Source: Enoplosus armatus
Lineage: Eukaryota > Chordata > Actinopteri > Centrarchiformes > Enoplosidae
Assembly: GCF_043641665.1 (NCBI RefSeq)
Contig: NC_092193.1
Coordinates: 20,672,784-20,736,783, forward strand
DNA: 64,000 nucleotides
Direction: 5' to 3'
Below, piece after piece: positions 1 to 22,000 of the stretch; position 1 is the stretch's first letter, and each line of letters starts with the position of its first letter. Made by a program: the position numbers and the translations under genes. The notes under the pieces are model-generated. The model saw only the letters and a list, made by a program, of their open reading frames with translations. It had not been told where the DNA came from and made no database searches.

Positions 1-10177
<10,177 letters not shown>

Positions 10178-10520
10178 GCAAGGCCGGCTAGAAACTCCCC
10201 AAAATCCGCTGCGTTGCTGTTCAAAGCATCCGGACAGTGCTGCTATTTGGCTACTTTAGCAGGTCCGCTAGCTAGCTGGCTTGCTTGTGTGCTAGCATCC
10301 TGGGAGAAAGCAGCAGTGGCCAAACACCCAGCGTATTTAAACGTGTCCGTTGGCGTCGGCCTCACCTTTGTCACTGACGGCGTGTTAGAAAAGCACCGTA
10401 ATATAAATGACAAAAAGGCTTGGACATTGAAACGGACAATTAAACAACCACAACTGCGTTGTCCAGGAGATTAGCTGGCTAGCTACTGTTAGCTACGGAG
10501 AGGAATCTCTTGAGTTTCCT
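10178..10520 (-). promoter_or_regulatory. Probable COP1 promoter / 5' UTR region
   Basis: Lies directly upstream of the COP1 start and is richer in CpG and GC than the flanks. It holds clustered GCTAGC-type words (10267-10298, 10470-10492) and a TTTAAA near 10336. The transcription start cannot be placed from sequence alone. Role inferred from position. Confidence 0.45.
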
Positions 10521-10855
10521 CGATTACCCAGGTACCCAGTGTGCTCCCGTCATTCAACTACCGCCCCCTAGTGAGAAGGAGTTTAACTGCGCCGATGGAA
10601 ATATTCACCCTTATAAATACCACAGCTGTCAATTTGGCTTTTATTATGTGATTCTAAGTCACCAGAACAGTTTGCAAATTGTTTCTGGCCAAATTCATTA
10701 TTTAGTCAGCAAGGATACAGCCCTACACCCAGTGTCTAGAAAAATAAAACCCCTTTTTTATTGTAATCTTATAGTGCTGTAATAAATCCTAACTTTGTAA
10801 AACTGAGAATTTGACGTGTTTTTTCAATTTGATGGCAATTTGTCAGCTGTATTTC

Positions 10856-10889
<34 letters not shown>

Positions 10890-12800
10890 TGTACTGGATT
10901 CCACTGTATTCTACGGTCGTTTTAGTGTTTTTTTTTCTCCCCTCCATTTATGTAACTTAACGGAATAATGAAATCTTGAGCAGGAAAGTTCATTCTTGAC
11001 CCTGGAAACAGTAATGTGTGACAGAATTATCCCACACCTCAAAGGTACACTTACCAGCTTTGTCTGAGCTTTCAACCCCAGCTGCATGTGACAGCTCTGA
11101 AAAAGCACACAAATAGACCTTTGACGTGAGATTTTTTTTTTTTTTTTGCACGGTTAATGGATCCAACACACTGAAATGGAGGCAACACACTCGGTGTATA
11201 GGCCTAGCATAATCTCAAACCAGATTTACATCCATGTTCAGTTTCTTTAAACAACAACAGCAACAGCCAAAACAAAACTATATACTGTATAAAGCTGTAC
11301 TTCTGTGGGATCTGATCAAATTGTTGCATTAGATTAATGCAAATTAAGGGCTTCCCATCAGTTATGTTGTAATCAATATCCCATATTTAATAAAAGGCCA
11401 ATGTATCAGCAAGCCAACAACAATAAGATAAGATATAAGATAACACCAGAATATTGACAGCAAGCTCAAGGCTTAATTAGAAATCAAATATTATGTGTCA
11501 TATATGTTATTAAGTCCCCCTAATTACAGGAACATTATGATTATACCTCAGGAGATCAAATGTATCTTAAAGCAGCACAAACACACAGGTTCCTTCAGGA
11601 ATATTCTAGGAATATTATAATGATTCCAGTCTGATGATGTCTCCCCATGTTTGTCTTTTTTTTTTCCAGATGATATTACCTTTACATCAAAAACAAGCAG
11701 GTAGGCCACATCCACAAAGTGCAGCCAGCGACCGAGCCAAGAAAAACCAGCGTCATGTCATTCAAGCATCCACCTGCAGCTCTGCAAATAAAACCTAAGG
11801 AGCCATAATGTATTCACGCTCACAGTTTATCCAGCCTGCTACTTGCTTTTCCATTTTTTTACCTCCACGTGAGCAAATAAGGGGTCCTCCATGGAGTCAC
11901 GCACAACATGGATTTTCCCATGTTTTTGTTTGCGGAAGAAGTTTATATGTATCATTATGGAGCTCGCTTAGGATGTGTAATAAGGTTTTCAGCTAGAGGA
12001 AAATTACTGGATACATCGAGGAGTAAATTAATTTCCCTGAAAAGGACCACCGTGTGAATGTGTTAGTGGGCTAATAACAAGAATATTTATACAATTTTCA
12101 GTCTAACTGCACTAAACGCATTCAAATATGTCAAAATGTGAATTGTATAGATACTTATTAAAGCAAGAAATTGAGGAATATATGTTTTTTTGTTTTTGTT
12201 TTTTTTTTACATTTTGCCATGCTCTTTGTATCTTTGAATATGACTTCTGGGCTCCACAGAGATAACGGACAGTGCAGAGATACAGGAAACAAAAGAAAGA
12301 CAACGAAAAGGTGAAACGGTGCGCATACAACGTCAGACACAAACATCAGTATTAGCTCTTAATTTGAACACCTTAAACACTCTGCACATGCAACAACTGG
12401 CTCTGAATAAGAGCCTTTGAGACAAACACCTGCAGTACTGTATATACACTGTGTTGCATTTGTCCCCCTTGACCCCTCTCCCTCCCCCCTTCCTATTTTA
12501 TACCAGTGGTGGTGAAAAGCTTGCCTTCTTTCTTTCTCCCCTTTTCTTCTTTCTTCCCCTCCTCATTTGTCCTGCACATCAGCCTGGATTTTCTCCCACT
12601 GGGTCCCCCTCTTTTGCATGAGGAACCAGGTTGTGTGTGTGTGTGTGTGTTTGGGGAATGTGTGTGGTGGTGGGGTGGAGTTGGGGGGTCAGCAGTGTTG
12701 GTGCGTTGGAGGTTAGTGAGCGGCAGAGAGGTAAGGGAGAAAGAGTGAGTGACACGGAGAAAATAATGAGGGTGTGTGGAGAGAGTGAGTGAGTGAGGAG

Positions 12801-12802
<2 letters not shown>

Positions 12803-12841
<39 letters not shown>
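12803..12841 (+). repeat. (GT)n microsatellite
   Basis: 39 bases of pure GT, followed by a GA-rich tract. Confidence 0.95.
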
Positions 12842-12846
<5 letters not shown>

Positions 12847-12983
12847 GAAAGAGAGAGAGAGGGGAAGACAGAGAGCGGGCCTCGGGGTCGGTGGGGTCAA
12901 GACCGACAAGCTCAGATGAAGGATAATCTGTGGAGGTCCCTTACAGCGGGGGGTGAGGCCCCGGTGGAGCACGGCCATTCAGA

Positions 12984-12991
<8 letters not shown>

Positions 12992-13018
<27 letters not shown>
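12992..13018 (+). repeat. (CA)n microsatellite
   Basis: 27 bases of CA flanked by CT-rich sequence. The pyrimidine bias continues to 13110. Confidence 0.95.
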
Positions 13019-13022
<4 letters not shown>

Positions 13023-14499
13023 CCACACACCGCACACCCCTCTATCGCTCTCTTCCTCTCTTTCACTTCTGTCTCTTCTCCTTCATCCTCCCTTCCCCTC
13101 CCTTTTTTTTGTTGCTTTCTCTAAAATCCCCCCCCCCCCCCCCCAACACAGTTGCAGCTGGATTTCAAAGGGCACTTCGCCAGCAGAAAAAGCTGAATGT
13201 TCAGCAGGCAGATCCCTCAGTCAGGCAGGCTGGGATTGTGGAATTCCTGCCTCCCACTCTTTGAGGAACCGTTTTTGCCCCTTCGGGGGCCCCTGCCATA
13301 ACTGCCAGCGGCCTCCTCCTCCATCTCCATCTCCAGCCTCGAGCCAGGGCCCTGTTTGCAAATTGAGCCTGACAAAAAATAGCGGGGCCTGGGGGAGAAG
13401 AAAGGGGCGACGTTTCAGAAGGTGGGGAACAGCAACAGCTGTCTATGGAAGTGATCATTTAGAGGGTCAATAATGAGCAAGTGCATCATGATTGTGCACA
13501 CAAATGAATAATAATATAAGCGTCAACACAACTGGACAAATCAACCCCCGCAAAAGGACGCTTTAAAATCCTCAAGTGGTGCAACTCAAACGTCTACAAA
13601 CAGCTGACAGTATATTGTAGCTGTAAAGTTTTATATGCTGTATAGATTTTGTGTTTGCAGTGTCTGGAAAACTCCCAGTAAGTACACCTGTCTTTTGAGT
13701 TAGGGGGGCCTGCACAAGTTGCCAAAAAAGCTATTTTTCCATTTGCAAGGAGTCAAATCATTCATTCCTATATGATACAAAGAGACAAAAGATCAGGACA
13801 TTGTTACCACATAAATAGGATGGATAATCTTGGAATTGGTGCAAAGCTTAGTGTGTGGTATTACTCTAAGTAGATTCACTTACATTGTGCTCTGCAGACT
13901 CACCCCTCCTTTTCCCAGAATGTATGAAAACAGAATCATCATTATTTGGTTTTTGTATGATTTGCCTATCAGAGAATTTGAATTATACAGCTAAATGAAC
14001 AAAAATGAAGAATTAAAAAAACATGCACCATTGTTATATAATATCACTCCATATTGCCCCCTCTCACCCGATGCTTCCTCTCCCTGTTTTCTTCAGCCCA
14101 CACGAGCTCAAGGGTTCGGCACAAAGCAGGTAGCATATTTGGGTGATAAAAAGCCTGGCAAAAAAAAAAAAAAAAAAAGCCCTTTTCATGTGCGAGACAG
14201 ATGTTGTGCCTGTCAGTGTTGTACCACTGAAGAGAGCCAGAGCATGAGTGAGTGAGATAGATAGATGGGGGGGGGGGGCCTCCACCCTCCAGCTCAGCCG
14301 CCTCCACCATCATTCATCCACTGCCAGGCTGACAGCAGAGAAGAAGAAGAAGACATGGACAGTGGTCTACAGAACTGTATATAAACTACTATAAAGTAGC
14401 TCCAACTTGATATGATAATCCAGACATAGAACTGTGTAATAATATAACACTCCCAGGGGCCAGTTTCTGCATAACAAGTGCTTTTGATACTTATGATAT

Positions 14500-14955
14500 T
14501 ATATGTACTGAGTAGAAGTACAATATAAAGATACCCCATTACACAAAACGTCCTGCACCGAAACTATCAATTAAGTAAAAGTACGTAAGTATGTATTATC
14601 AAAAGTAGAAAAAAAATATATATATATATTACTGATGCATTAATATCTAAGTGGCATTTTGCAATTATATATATTATGTTCTGTGTAGTGGGCAGTTTAA
14701 TATCTTAATCTGCAAAGTCTCTGGCAACGAAAGCTGTCAAATAAATGCAGTGGAGTAAAAAGTAAAACATTTCTCTCTGAAAATGCAGTGGAGAGGTTGA
14801 AATACTCAAGTAAAGTACGAGTACCTCAGAATTGTAGGATACGATACTTACACGAGTAAAAGGTACCGAGTTACACGTTTTTTTAAATTTATTTTTTAAC
14901 CTTTTGAATACAGAAAACAGAATATTTTTTTCACATTCTTGTATTGTACTTAAGT
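14500..14955 (+). repeat. Old interspersed repeat (ACTCAAGTAAAGTAC type)
   Basis: Contains GATGCATTAATAT, AATCTGCAAAGTCTCTGGCA, AGCTGTCAAATAAATGCAGT, GGAGTAAAAAGTAAAACAT and AAATACTCAAGTAAAGTACG, in that order. This matches a dispersed repeat that I recall from many percomorph genomes. It is diverged and has no open frame. Confidence 0.75.
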
Positions 14956-15262
14956 GAAGGGTGTGAACACTGGAGATGGACGGATGGATGAGGTCAGGGT
15001 AAGAAAAATAAATGCATAAATAAACCCCCCCCCCGGCCCCTCTCCGCATCAGATGGACGCACAGCACAGCACAGGACTGGGCAGGGGAATGGGGAGAGAA
15101 GAGGATTTCCCTTGTAAAACACAAGTGCGAGGCAAGGGAAAGGAAGCCCCCCCACTCCTCCTCCTCCTCCTCCTCCACTACACTTCCCCTACCGGTGATG
15201 TCAGGGCGGGCAGGGGCTCCCTGATAAAAAAAAAAAAAAAAAAAACCCTTTGGACGCGAGAG

Positions 15263-15322
<60 letters not shown>

Positions 15323-16507
15323 GAGTGAATGGAGGAGGATATTACTACTACTGCATGGACCGGTGCAGAGGAGCAGCAAGTCACTCTCTGAAGCGCACAC
15401 GGACGCGCAACAAAAAAGCGAGAGGAGCTGACGCGCAGGCTACGGACTAACCTTTTCTGTTTGTTTGTCGCGCCCCTCTCTCAGAAATGACAGGAACGCT
15501 TCTGCTCAACAAGTAGGGTCGCTGTCTTAGAGCTGGCACTTTGCACTGCACTCCAGTTTGCCTCTGGAGTGACTTTGTCTCCTTTTTGTTTTGTTTTTGT
15601 TGTTGTTGTTTTTGTTGTTGTTGCTCTGATTCACCTTGCAGCCTTATTTTGGAACAGGACGCACTAAGCGATGCCGCAATGGTCAGGTAAAAAAAAAAGA
15701 TAAAAAAAGAAGACATTATAGAGGCTTGGTGCAAAGTCAGTGAGGAGGAGTGAAGCAGTCTGGTTTCATCTGATTTTATTATTTTTGTCTTTTTTTTAAA
15801 AAACAAAACAAAAACAAAAAAAACTGCATCCACTGTTTCCTCAGTCTGTTTCTGCTCGTTTCAAATTCGGTGACGTTGAAATATTGCGTCTTCAGCCTCC
15901 ATCATGGGCTCACTGGAACGCAGGCAGAACTAGTTGGGCGTCTTTCCTACCTGTGAAGAACAGAAACCAAACAGACAGTATAGGTTACATGAATGGGAAG
16001 GAAGGCAGAGTGCAGGAGTGTGGAGACCAAACTGCAGCTGCGCCAAGGAAGGCTTTAGATGCACTCAGCTGGTTGTTTTCTGCGTTAAACGACGGCTTGA
16101 TTCAAAAAAAAAAAAAAACTCCAAGAGCAAACATACCAAGAACCTCAATGTGCAATGAGTCCGTGTGAGAAACTTTGAATGTGACATCCTCGGTGTTAGT
16201 TTTGATTCCCTTTGGAATGCACTGATAGTTCCTCTTTGATTCCTCTCTCTCTCTCTCTCTAATTTGTTTACCAGAATAGGCTCATTTTAAATTCCACACC
16301 AGGCAAACTAAACAGCCGTGTCTTTATTTCTGCGTTAATGTGCGCAAATAAATCTAATAACCACAGTCCGGTGTGAGACCTCCTGCTGCTGATCTGGAAA
16401 CCAGAGGCAGACTTTCAAGAGCCAACGTCTATTTTTCTTCCCCCCCCCCCCCCCCCACCTTTTATCTTTAACAAAACCCCGCCAAATACCTTCCCTAACC
16501 TGAGAAA
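14956..16507 (+). promoter_or_regulatory. Probable PAPPA2 promoter / 5' UTR region
   Basis: Upstream flank of the PAPPA2 start, including GC-rich patches near 15030-15220, the GA repeat, and a 17-base poly-C run (16440-16456) 52 bases before the ATG. No upstream exon could be identified and the transcription start is unknown. Role inferred from position only. Confidence 0.4.
15265..15317 (+). repeat. (GA)n microsatellite upstream of PAPPA2
   Basis: 53 bases of near-pure GA, 1.2 kb upstream of the PAPPA2 start codon. An A-tract of about 18 bases precedes it near 15227-15244. Confidence 0.95.
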
Positions 16508-17465
16508 ATGCTGTTAATCAGACTGCTGGCCGTCTTCCTCGCCCTCATCACTAACACGTGGCTGCTCAGCCCGGTGCGCTCCGACGCGCTCAGCCTGCAC
16601 AAACGCGCCATGGCCCGGCGGGCAGACCGCGAGCTCTCCAGGCTAGCAGGTGAACCCTGCGCCGTCTCCGGCGTCTGGAGGTCCCGGCGGCAACCCCGCT
16701 CCCTCTCCCCGTCCCAACACCGCCCTCCAGCGGCCCGTCCGAGGACGCACACGAGCCGGAGAGAGCCGTACGCTGTCAGGAGCGCTGCTGCGGTTTGTGC
16801 AGGAGGGTGCAGGTTTGACGCCGGGGTGCGCCGGGTCGCGGATAAGGGAGGCTGGGGCGACACAGAGGATGTGGCGGTGAGAGCGGGGGACGAATACGTT
16901 ACGCTTCCCGGGCGGATCGACGAGGAACTCTCCACAAATGACGGGAGAGACCCACATTATGTCACACAGCAGCCCGGGACGTCTTTGCGTAAAGACGCCG
17001 GCCAGACCGTCTCCACTTCGGAGTCCCCACGCGGCTCCAGGTTCACCCGCAGCCTTGACACGACGTTCGCTTACGAGGAGGAGGGCAACTCCACTTTGGA
17101 GAAAGTTTTCCCCGACAGCTCAACAGATTCCAGGGGGCTCCAGGTCCTCTACAGCCTGCAGCAGGAGGACGGAGACCAGCAGTCCTCCACCGGGACACCC
17201 CCGGAGGACGGCACTACTGAGGACTACTCCGGGGAGGTGGAGGAGACGGATCCGCCGGCGAGCCTGCCTGTCGGCAGCTCCTCTCCCTGGGGGAGCCCCG
17301 TGCCTAGGGTGCCCCCCTCCTGGATGACCGCCCTGTACTTCAGCGGGCGCCGGGAGCAGCTGAAGGTGAAGCCGGCTGCCGGGCTGGAGCTGCCGAGGGC
17401 CAAGTTCAGTCTGGAGCTGTGGGTGAAGCCCGAGGGAGGGCAGAGCAACCCTGCGGTCATAGCAG
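16508..17465 (+). CDS. pappa2: PAPPA2 coding exon 1 (signal peptide, prodomain, LamG start)
   Basis: Residues 1-319. The start is favoured by A at -3 and an immediate hydrophobic signal peptide ([19 protein letters not shown]). The poorly conserved, Arg-, Ser- and acid-rich prodomain follows. It has a candidate proprotein convertase site RFTR|SLD at residues 178-184. The exon ends in the LamG-like region ([15 protein letters not shown], then [17 protein letters not shown]). Donor GCAG|GTGGGT. GC- and CpG-rich, unlike the introns. Confidence 0.95.
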
Positions 17466-18539
17466 GTGGGTGAAAACTGATCATGTCCGCATCATATATC
17501 TCTGATGAACGCGGAATACTCATCTCTGGCACCTCACTAAAGTCCCCCCCCCCCCCCCCAGGCCACACACTTGGTTGGGGTTAGATACATACATCTATTC
17601 CCTCCAAACACACTGGCCCAGTGTGAGGTGAGGAGTTGACCCTGTGCTCATTCTGCTTGTGAGTTGCTCAGTTTCAGGTTATTCACATGTTGCCTGTCAG
17701 TGAGTCTCTTCAACTGCATTAAGACCTCTGAACTCTCCGAGACCCTTTCTGCTTCTTCCAGCCTAGACTTCACCAGGACACACAACAGCTCCACTAGATC
17801 TGCATCAAATCAAAAGTTTGTTTTAATACGGCGCGGGTAAAAACAACCGGGGTTGACCGGTGTAAAATGACATCAGTGGTAAATAGCAAATAAAACGGCG
17901 CAATAACAGCAATAACTGGCGATGAAAACTATGCGCACTAATGTCAAACAGAACTGGTAACCCCCAACCGCATTTGAGTTTGCCACTCTTAACAGCAATC
18001 TCTTGCTGCTGCGTGAAATCCTCTTGTTAAATTTCCAAGAAAAAAAAAATAAAATAAAAACCAATACTGGTCCCAGGAGGCTGGTCTTTCACGACAAAAA
18101 GGGGGGTCAAAGAGAGTTTATGCAGGGTTTGCTCTGTTCGGCTGCAGGGACACACGACGACGCTGCGGTAGCGACGATCACTTGCCGATAGTCGATTCGT
18201 TCCCCTGGTTTCTGGCTTCTCGAGTGGGAGGGGGTTGCTCTGGTTTTTACATGAGATCAAATTCAACAGGTTAGGGGTGCATTTTGGGACTGCAGGCCGG
18301 ACAAAACGGCAGGGTTTTGAAGAGGCGCTGGGCTCTGGGAGCCCGCGATGGACGCGTTCCACTCTCTAAGTGGGAACCGCCAGCTGCCACTGACGGCATA
18401 GGGTTGGCGTATCAAATGCAAGGCAGGTGCGCTTCCGGGTGGAGCCACGCCGATAGCTCATCCCATGTGATCGTCATATATGAGCTCATTGCATCGGTGC
18501 GTCGATGCGTGTGTGTGTGTGTGTGTGCGTGTGTGTGTG

Positions 18540-18611
<72 letters not shown>

Positions 18612-18768
18612 AAGTCGATAAGCAGCAAGAAATTGTAGCAGGGAAAAGTGCCTTTGAGGTCATTTTTAGAAGCGGTGTCACCATTACCATGGTTTGTCCA
18701 CCAGAGAGCACTGACAAATGTATTGTACTGTAAAATGACCAGGCTCAGCATGTATTATAGTCACATAT

Positions 18769-18799
<31 letters not shown>

Positions 18800-19046
18800 A
18801 ATGAACACATCAATGTTGATAGAGATCACTTATATATGATCTCTATCAAGATTGTCCATGTGTTTATATATTAAAAAAGTGGGACGTGCACTCATGGACT
18901 CCAAAAAGACAGTTCACCGCGGTTACATAAGAGATGGCAACTTATTCTCTGTCAAAGGAGGATACCACTCTTGCAGTGCTCTGATGAAGGCTTGTGTCAG
19001 CATAGGAAATAAAATGATAAACTGAGGCTTTGGTATGGAGGTGGAT

Positions 19047-19088
<42 letters not shown>

Positions 19089-22000
19089 CTCTCCCAGTTA
19101 ATAAGTCACGTCGGTGTAATTTGTCCCTGACCATTTCCATTCACCACACGTGGACGGCAATGAGTGTTTTCAGTTTTTTTCCAATTTAAGCCTAATTATA
19201 CAGACGCTATTTACAACCGCACACACGCATGTGCACTCAGATGCACCAAATCGAAGACAAAATCACAATAACCACACCAACAAAAAGCATGCCCTCCTTG
19301 CCCTGGCTCAACCCCCCCTGCCCCCACCCTGCCTCACCCTACACCAGTTTAACCTCATGACCTTGGCTTTTTTTAAAAAAATTTTTAGGTTCTGGTTCCA
19401 CCCCCTGCTGACAATACCAATGACTCCGACTGTAATGGGATAATAACACTGACAATAATGATGCCATTATGATATCAAGAGTATGATGGCATAATGTTGC
19501 TGACAAAGATAATGCGACTATGATAACAATGTTATCGGATAATCATACCGCAGCGATGATGAATATGATGATTATGATGAGGGTGAACATGTCGGTGGCT
19601 GGTAGTGATGATGATAATGGTTGATCACAACGGCCGCAGTAATGACTCCAAGATGGTTATGATGAAGACGCTCGTTATTATTATTATTATTATTACATAT
19701 TATTAACCATAATGGTGATGTTTAATACCTGTTATTTATTACAAAAAAAAAAAGCGCTACTCCCTTCAAGCCCCAGTGCTTAAATAGCCATTAAATGAAG
19801 AGCCCCAGGTGATAAACGCAGGTGACCCAGCATTAAAAGTCTTAAGACCAATTGCCACAATAGTCTATAGTGAGTTACCTGACAACAAACAAATGAAGTT
19901 GTATTTCCACTCTGCACACAGACTCTAAACAAGTATGTGGTTACATAACCGTGTCAATTCCCAGGGTGTGTTTCATTGACTCTCCCTCCTCATAGTCAGC
20001 CTCGACTGTTTCCATTGATTGGGAGCAGTGACTGCAGAGACGGTGATCTTATGAGGCCTTCGGTTTTTTTTTTTTTTGGAGCCGGGCTGCTCACATGAAG
20101 ATGAGCACGGCTGTTTTTCCAGCAAGCCAGCATCAAGAATGCTACATTTGACAGAACAACACATACATCAGACAAACTGAAGAGGATAAAAGCGGGCCGT
20201 GGCGCGGCACCACAGCTGTCCAGATAGTGAGAGAGACCACAAACTGTTACGTCCACTCACATTTACTCTGATCAAAGATCCCACTCCATTACTCAACTTC
20301 TTTTTTCTCCCCTCATTGCTTCCTTATGTGAGGGCGGCATTTTGTGGCATGGGCCTTTCTCTTTGTAGTGTCCAGAAAGAATCTGACAAATACAGTGAAA
20401 AACAACCTCCCATTGTTTCTGCTAGACATGACATTGAGATTGGCTTGACTTCCAATGGTCAGCGATGATCTTATAAATCTATTTGTTTGTACATTTCATC
20501 CTTTATTGTCATGTTACTGTATGTGTTGTGGAGAGTCCAGACCACGTTGCTCGACAAACAATGTAACGATGACACCCATTCTACGTTTTCGTAGGTGCGG
20601 CATTATTATGGGATGCATAATCTATTGCAGTTATTTTACTACATTTTACCAACCATGTATGGCAATACTAATGGGTTAACTTATACTGCTGGCTGATAGA
20701 AATAACCAATATTGGGCAATATATTGATACAGTGCAAGGTTTAAATAGCATGTTGAAAACGGGTTAAAATAGGGCCCCGGCGGTGATGGGGCCCACACAT
20801 GCTGAGAGAGTAAATGACCTGGATCTTAAAACTGGATTTGATTTTCAAATTTAGGCGATAAAAAAGTGAAAAAGTTAATTGTCTGACTTACAAGTTTGAC
20901 AACCTGCCTCCCTTGTTAACCGTAGACCACCTCGTGTTTTTCTTCTCTGGCAAATTCAAATGCATTTTATGTGTTCGAAAACAGCTCTTGTCGAATGTAA
21001 CGTGTTTAACAATGGATCAAGACTACGTGTGATGTGCGAGACGTCCCTCATAGTGACGAACCGACAGAGGATTATCACCCAGCTCTGCTGTTTCCCCTCA
21101 GCGCTACTGAGCATTTTAGCATCTTTAAGCTCACCGTTTTGGTTTTCTGGCCCACAGCTTTGCTGCTTTGCTTCACTCTCACTGCTCTCAACCGAGACGC
21201 AGCAATGTTTGCTAACATGTTCGCCATAACAACTCTAGAAGGTGATATTATGTCAGTGTTGTGTTTTCGGCTAGTTCCACAACCCCCAAGTGCCCCCGCC
21301 CCCCCCCCCCCCAAAAAAAAAATGTATTCAATATTATAATTATGGTAAACAAGTGAGACCACGGCAGTGGTTTTTTCGGCAGTACTTTTTCCACCATGAC
21401 CATCTGCTGTTGTGACACTTAAAAACTTCAATTCAAGTTCGATTCAAACCATGCCCTCCTCCTGCTGATGTACCTACAGCATGCCGCACAGTGCAAAGCA
21501 ATTCAGCAGACTCCCCAGGAAGTGACCTTGTGATACAGATGCATGTAAAGGCTGACGTTTTGCCTCCAAACGCACGAGTTGATGATTTATTGATGGTTAA
21601 GTTCGATATGCAGCACCTTTAACGTTTCATGTGTTACTGTAGATATGCATTGTTTTTACTCATGTATTTGTGTACATTTGGCAGTACACAGTACATACAG
21701 TTTTGATCTAACTCCCTTGGCAAAGCTATAGCCTCCGAACTGCTGCTTTCTCTAACCGAATTAAATGCTTAACCATGAAACTGGCTCACCTCCTTGGGGA
21801 TATTTTGCTACAATTTCCCACTTTACACACATATGCATGTAAGCATATACACATGCGCACACGCATAGTGCGCTAAGGAGGGTGAAGGGGTTCCCTGACC
21901 CTTCGCTGTCCCAGTGTTAGACATCTGGGGAGCAGATGTGGATCTGTGTGTGTGTCTGTTGCAACAGCAGATGGAAACATCAGGGCCTTGTCTTGGCTGA

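Larger units (their letters stand above)
10521..14499. other. Intergenic region, COP1 side
   Basis: No exon recognised. It holds many simple repeats: (GT)n at 10859-10886 and 12803-12841, (CA)n at 12992-13018, poly-C at 13128-13144, poly-A near 14161-14178 and poly-G at 14267-14278. Long frames at 12493-13473 are low-complexity translations of these repeats, not genes. Confidence 0.7.

Noticed and set aside
12493..13473. Overlapping long open frames on both strands (up to 226 codons)
   Set aside because: They translate GT/CA/GA repeats and poly-C into low-complexity peptides; no start context, domain or splice pattern supports a gene.
14705..15400. 231-codon minus-strand open frame
   Set aside because: Driven by the GA/CT microsatellite and an old repeat; the peptide is mostly Ser-Leu repeats and Phe runs.
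16495..16957. Minus-strand frames of 146 and 104 codons
   Set aside because: Antisense shadows of GC-rich PAPPA2 exon 1.
18458..18751. Frames across the (GT)n repeat
   Set aside because: Pure repeat translation (Cys-Val or Thr-His).
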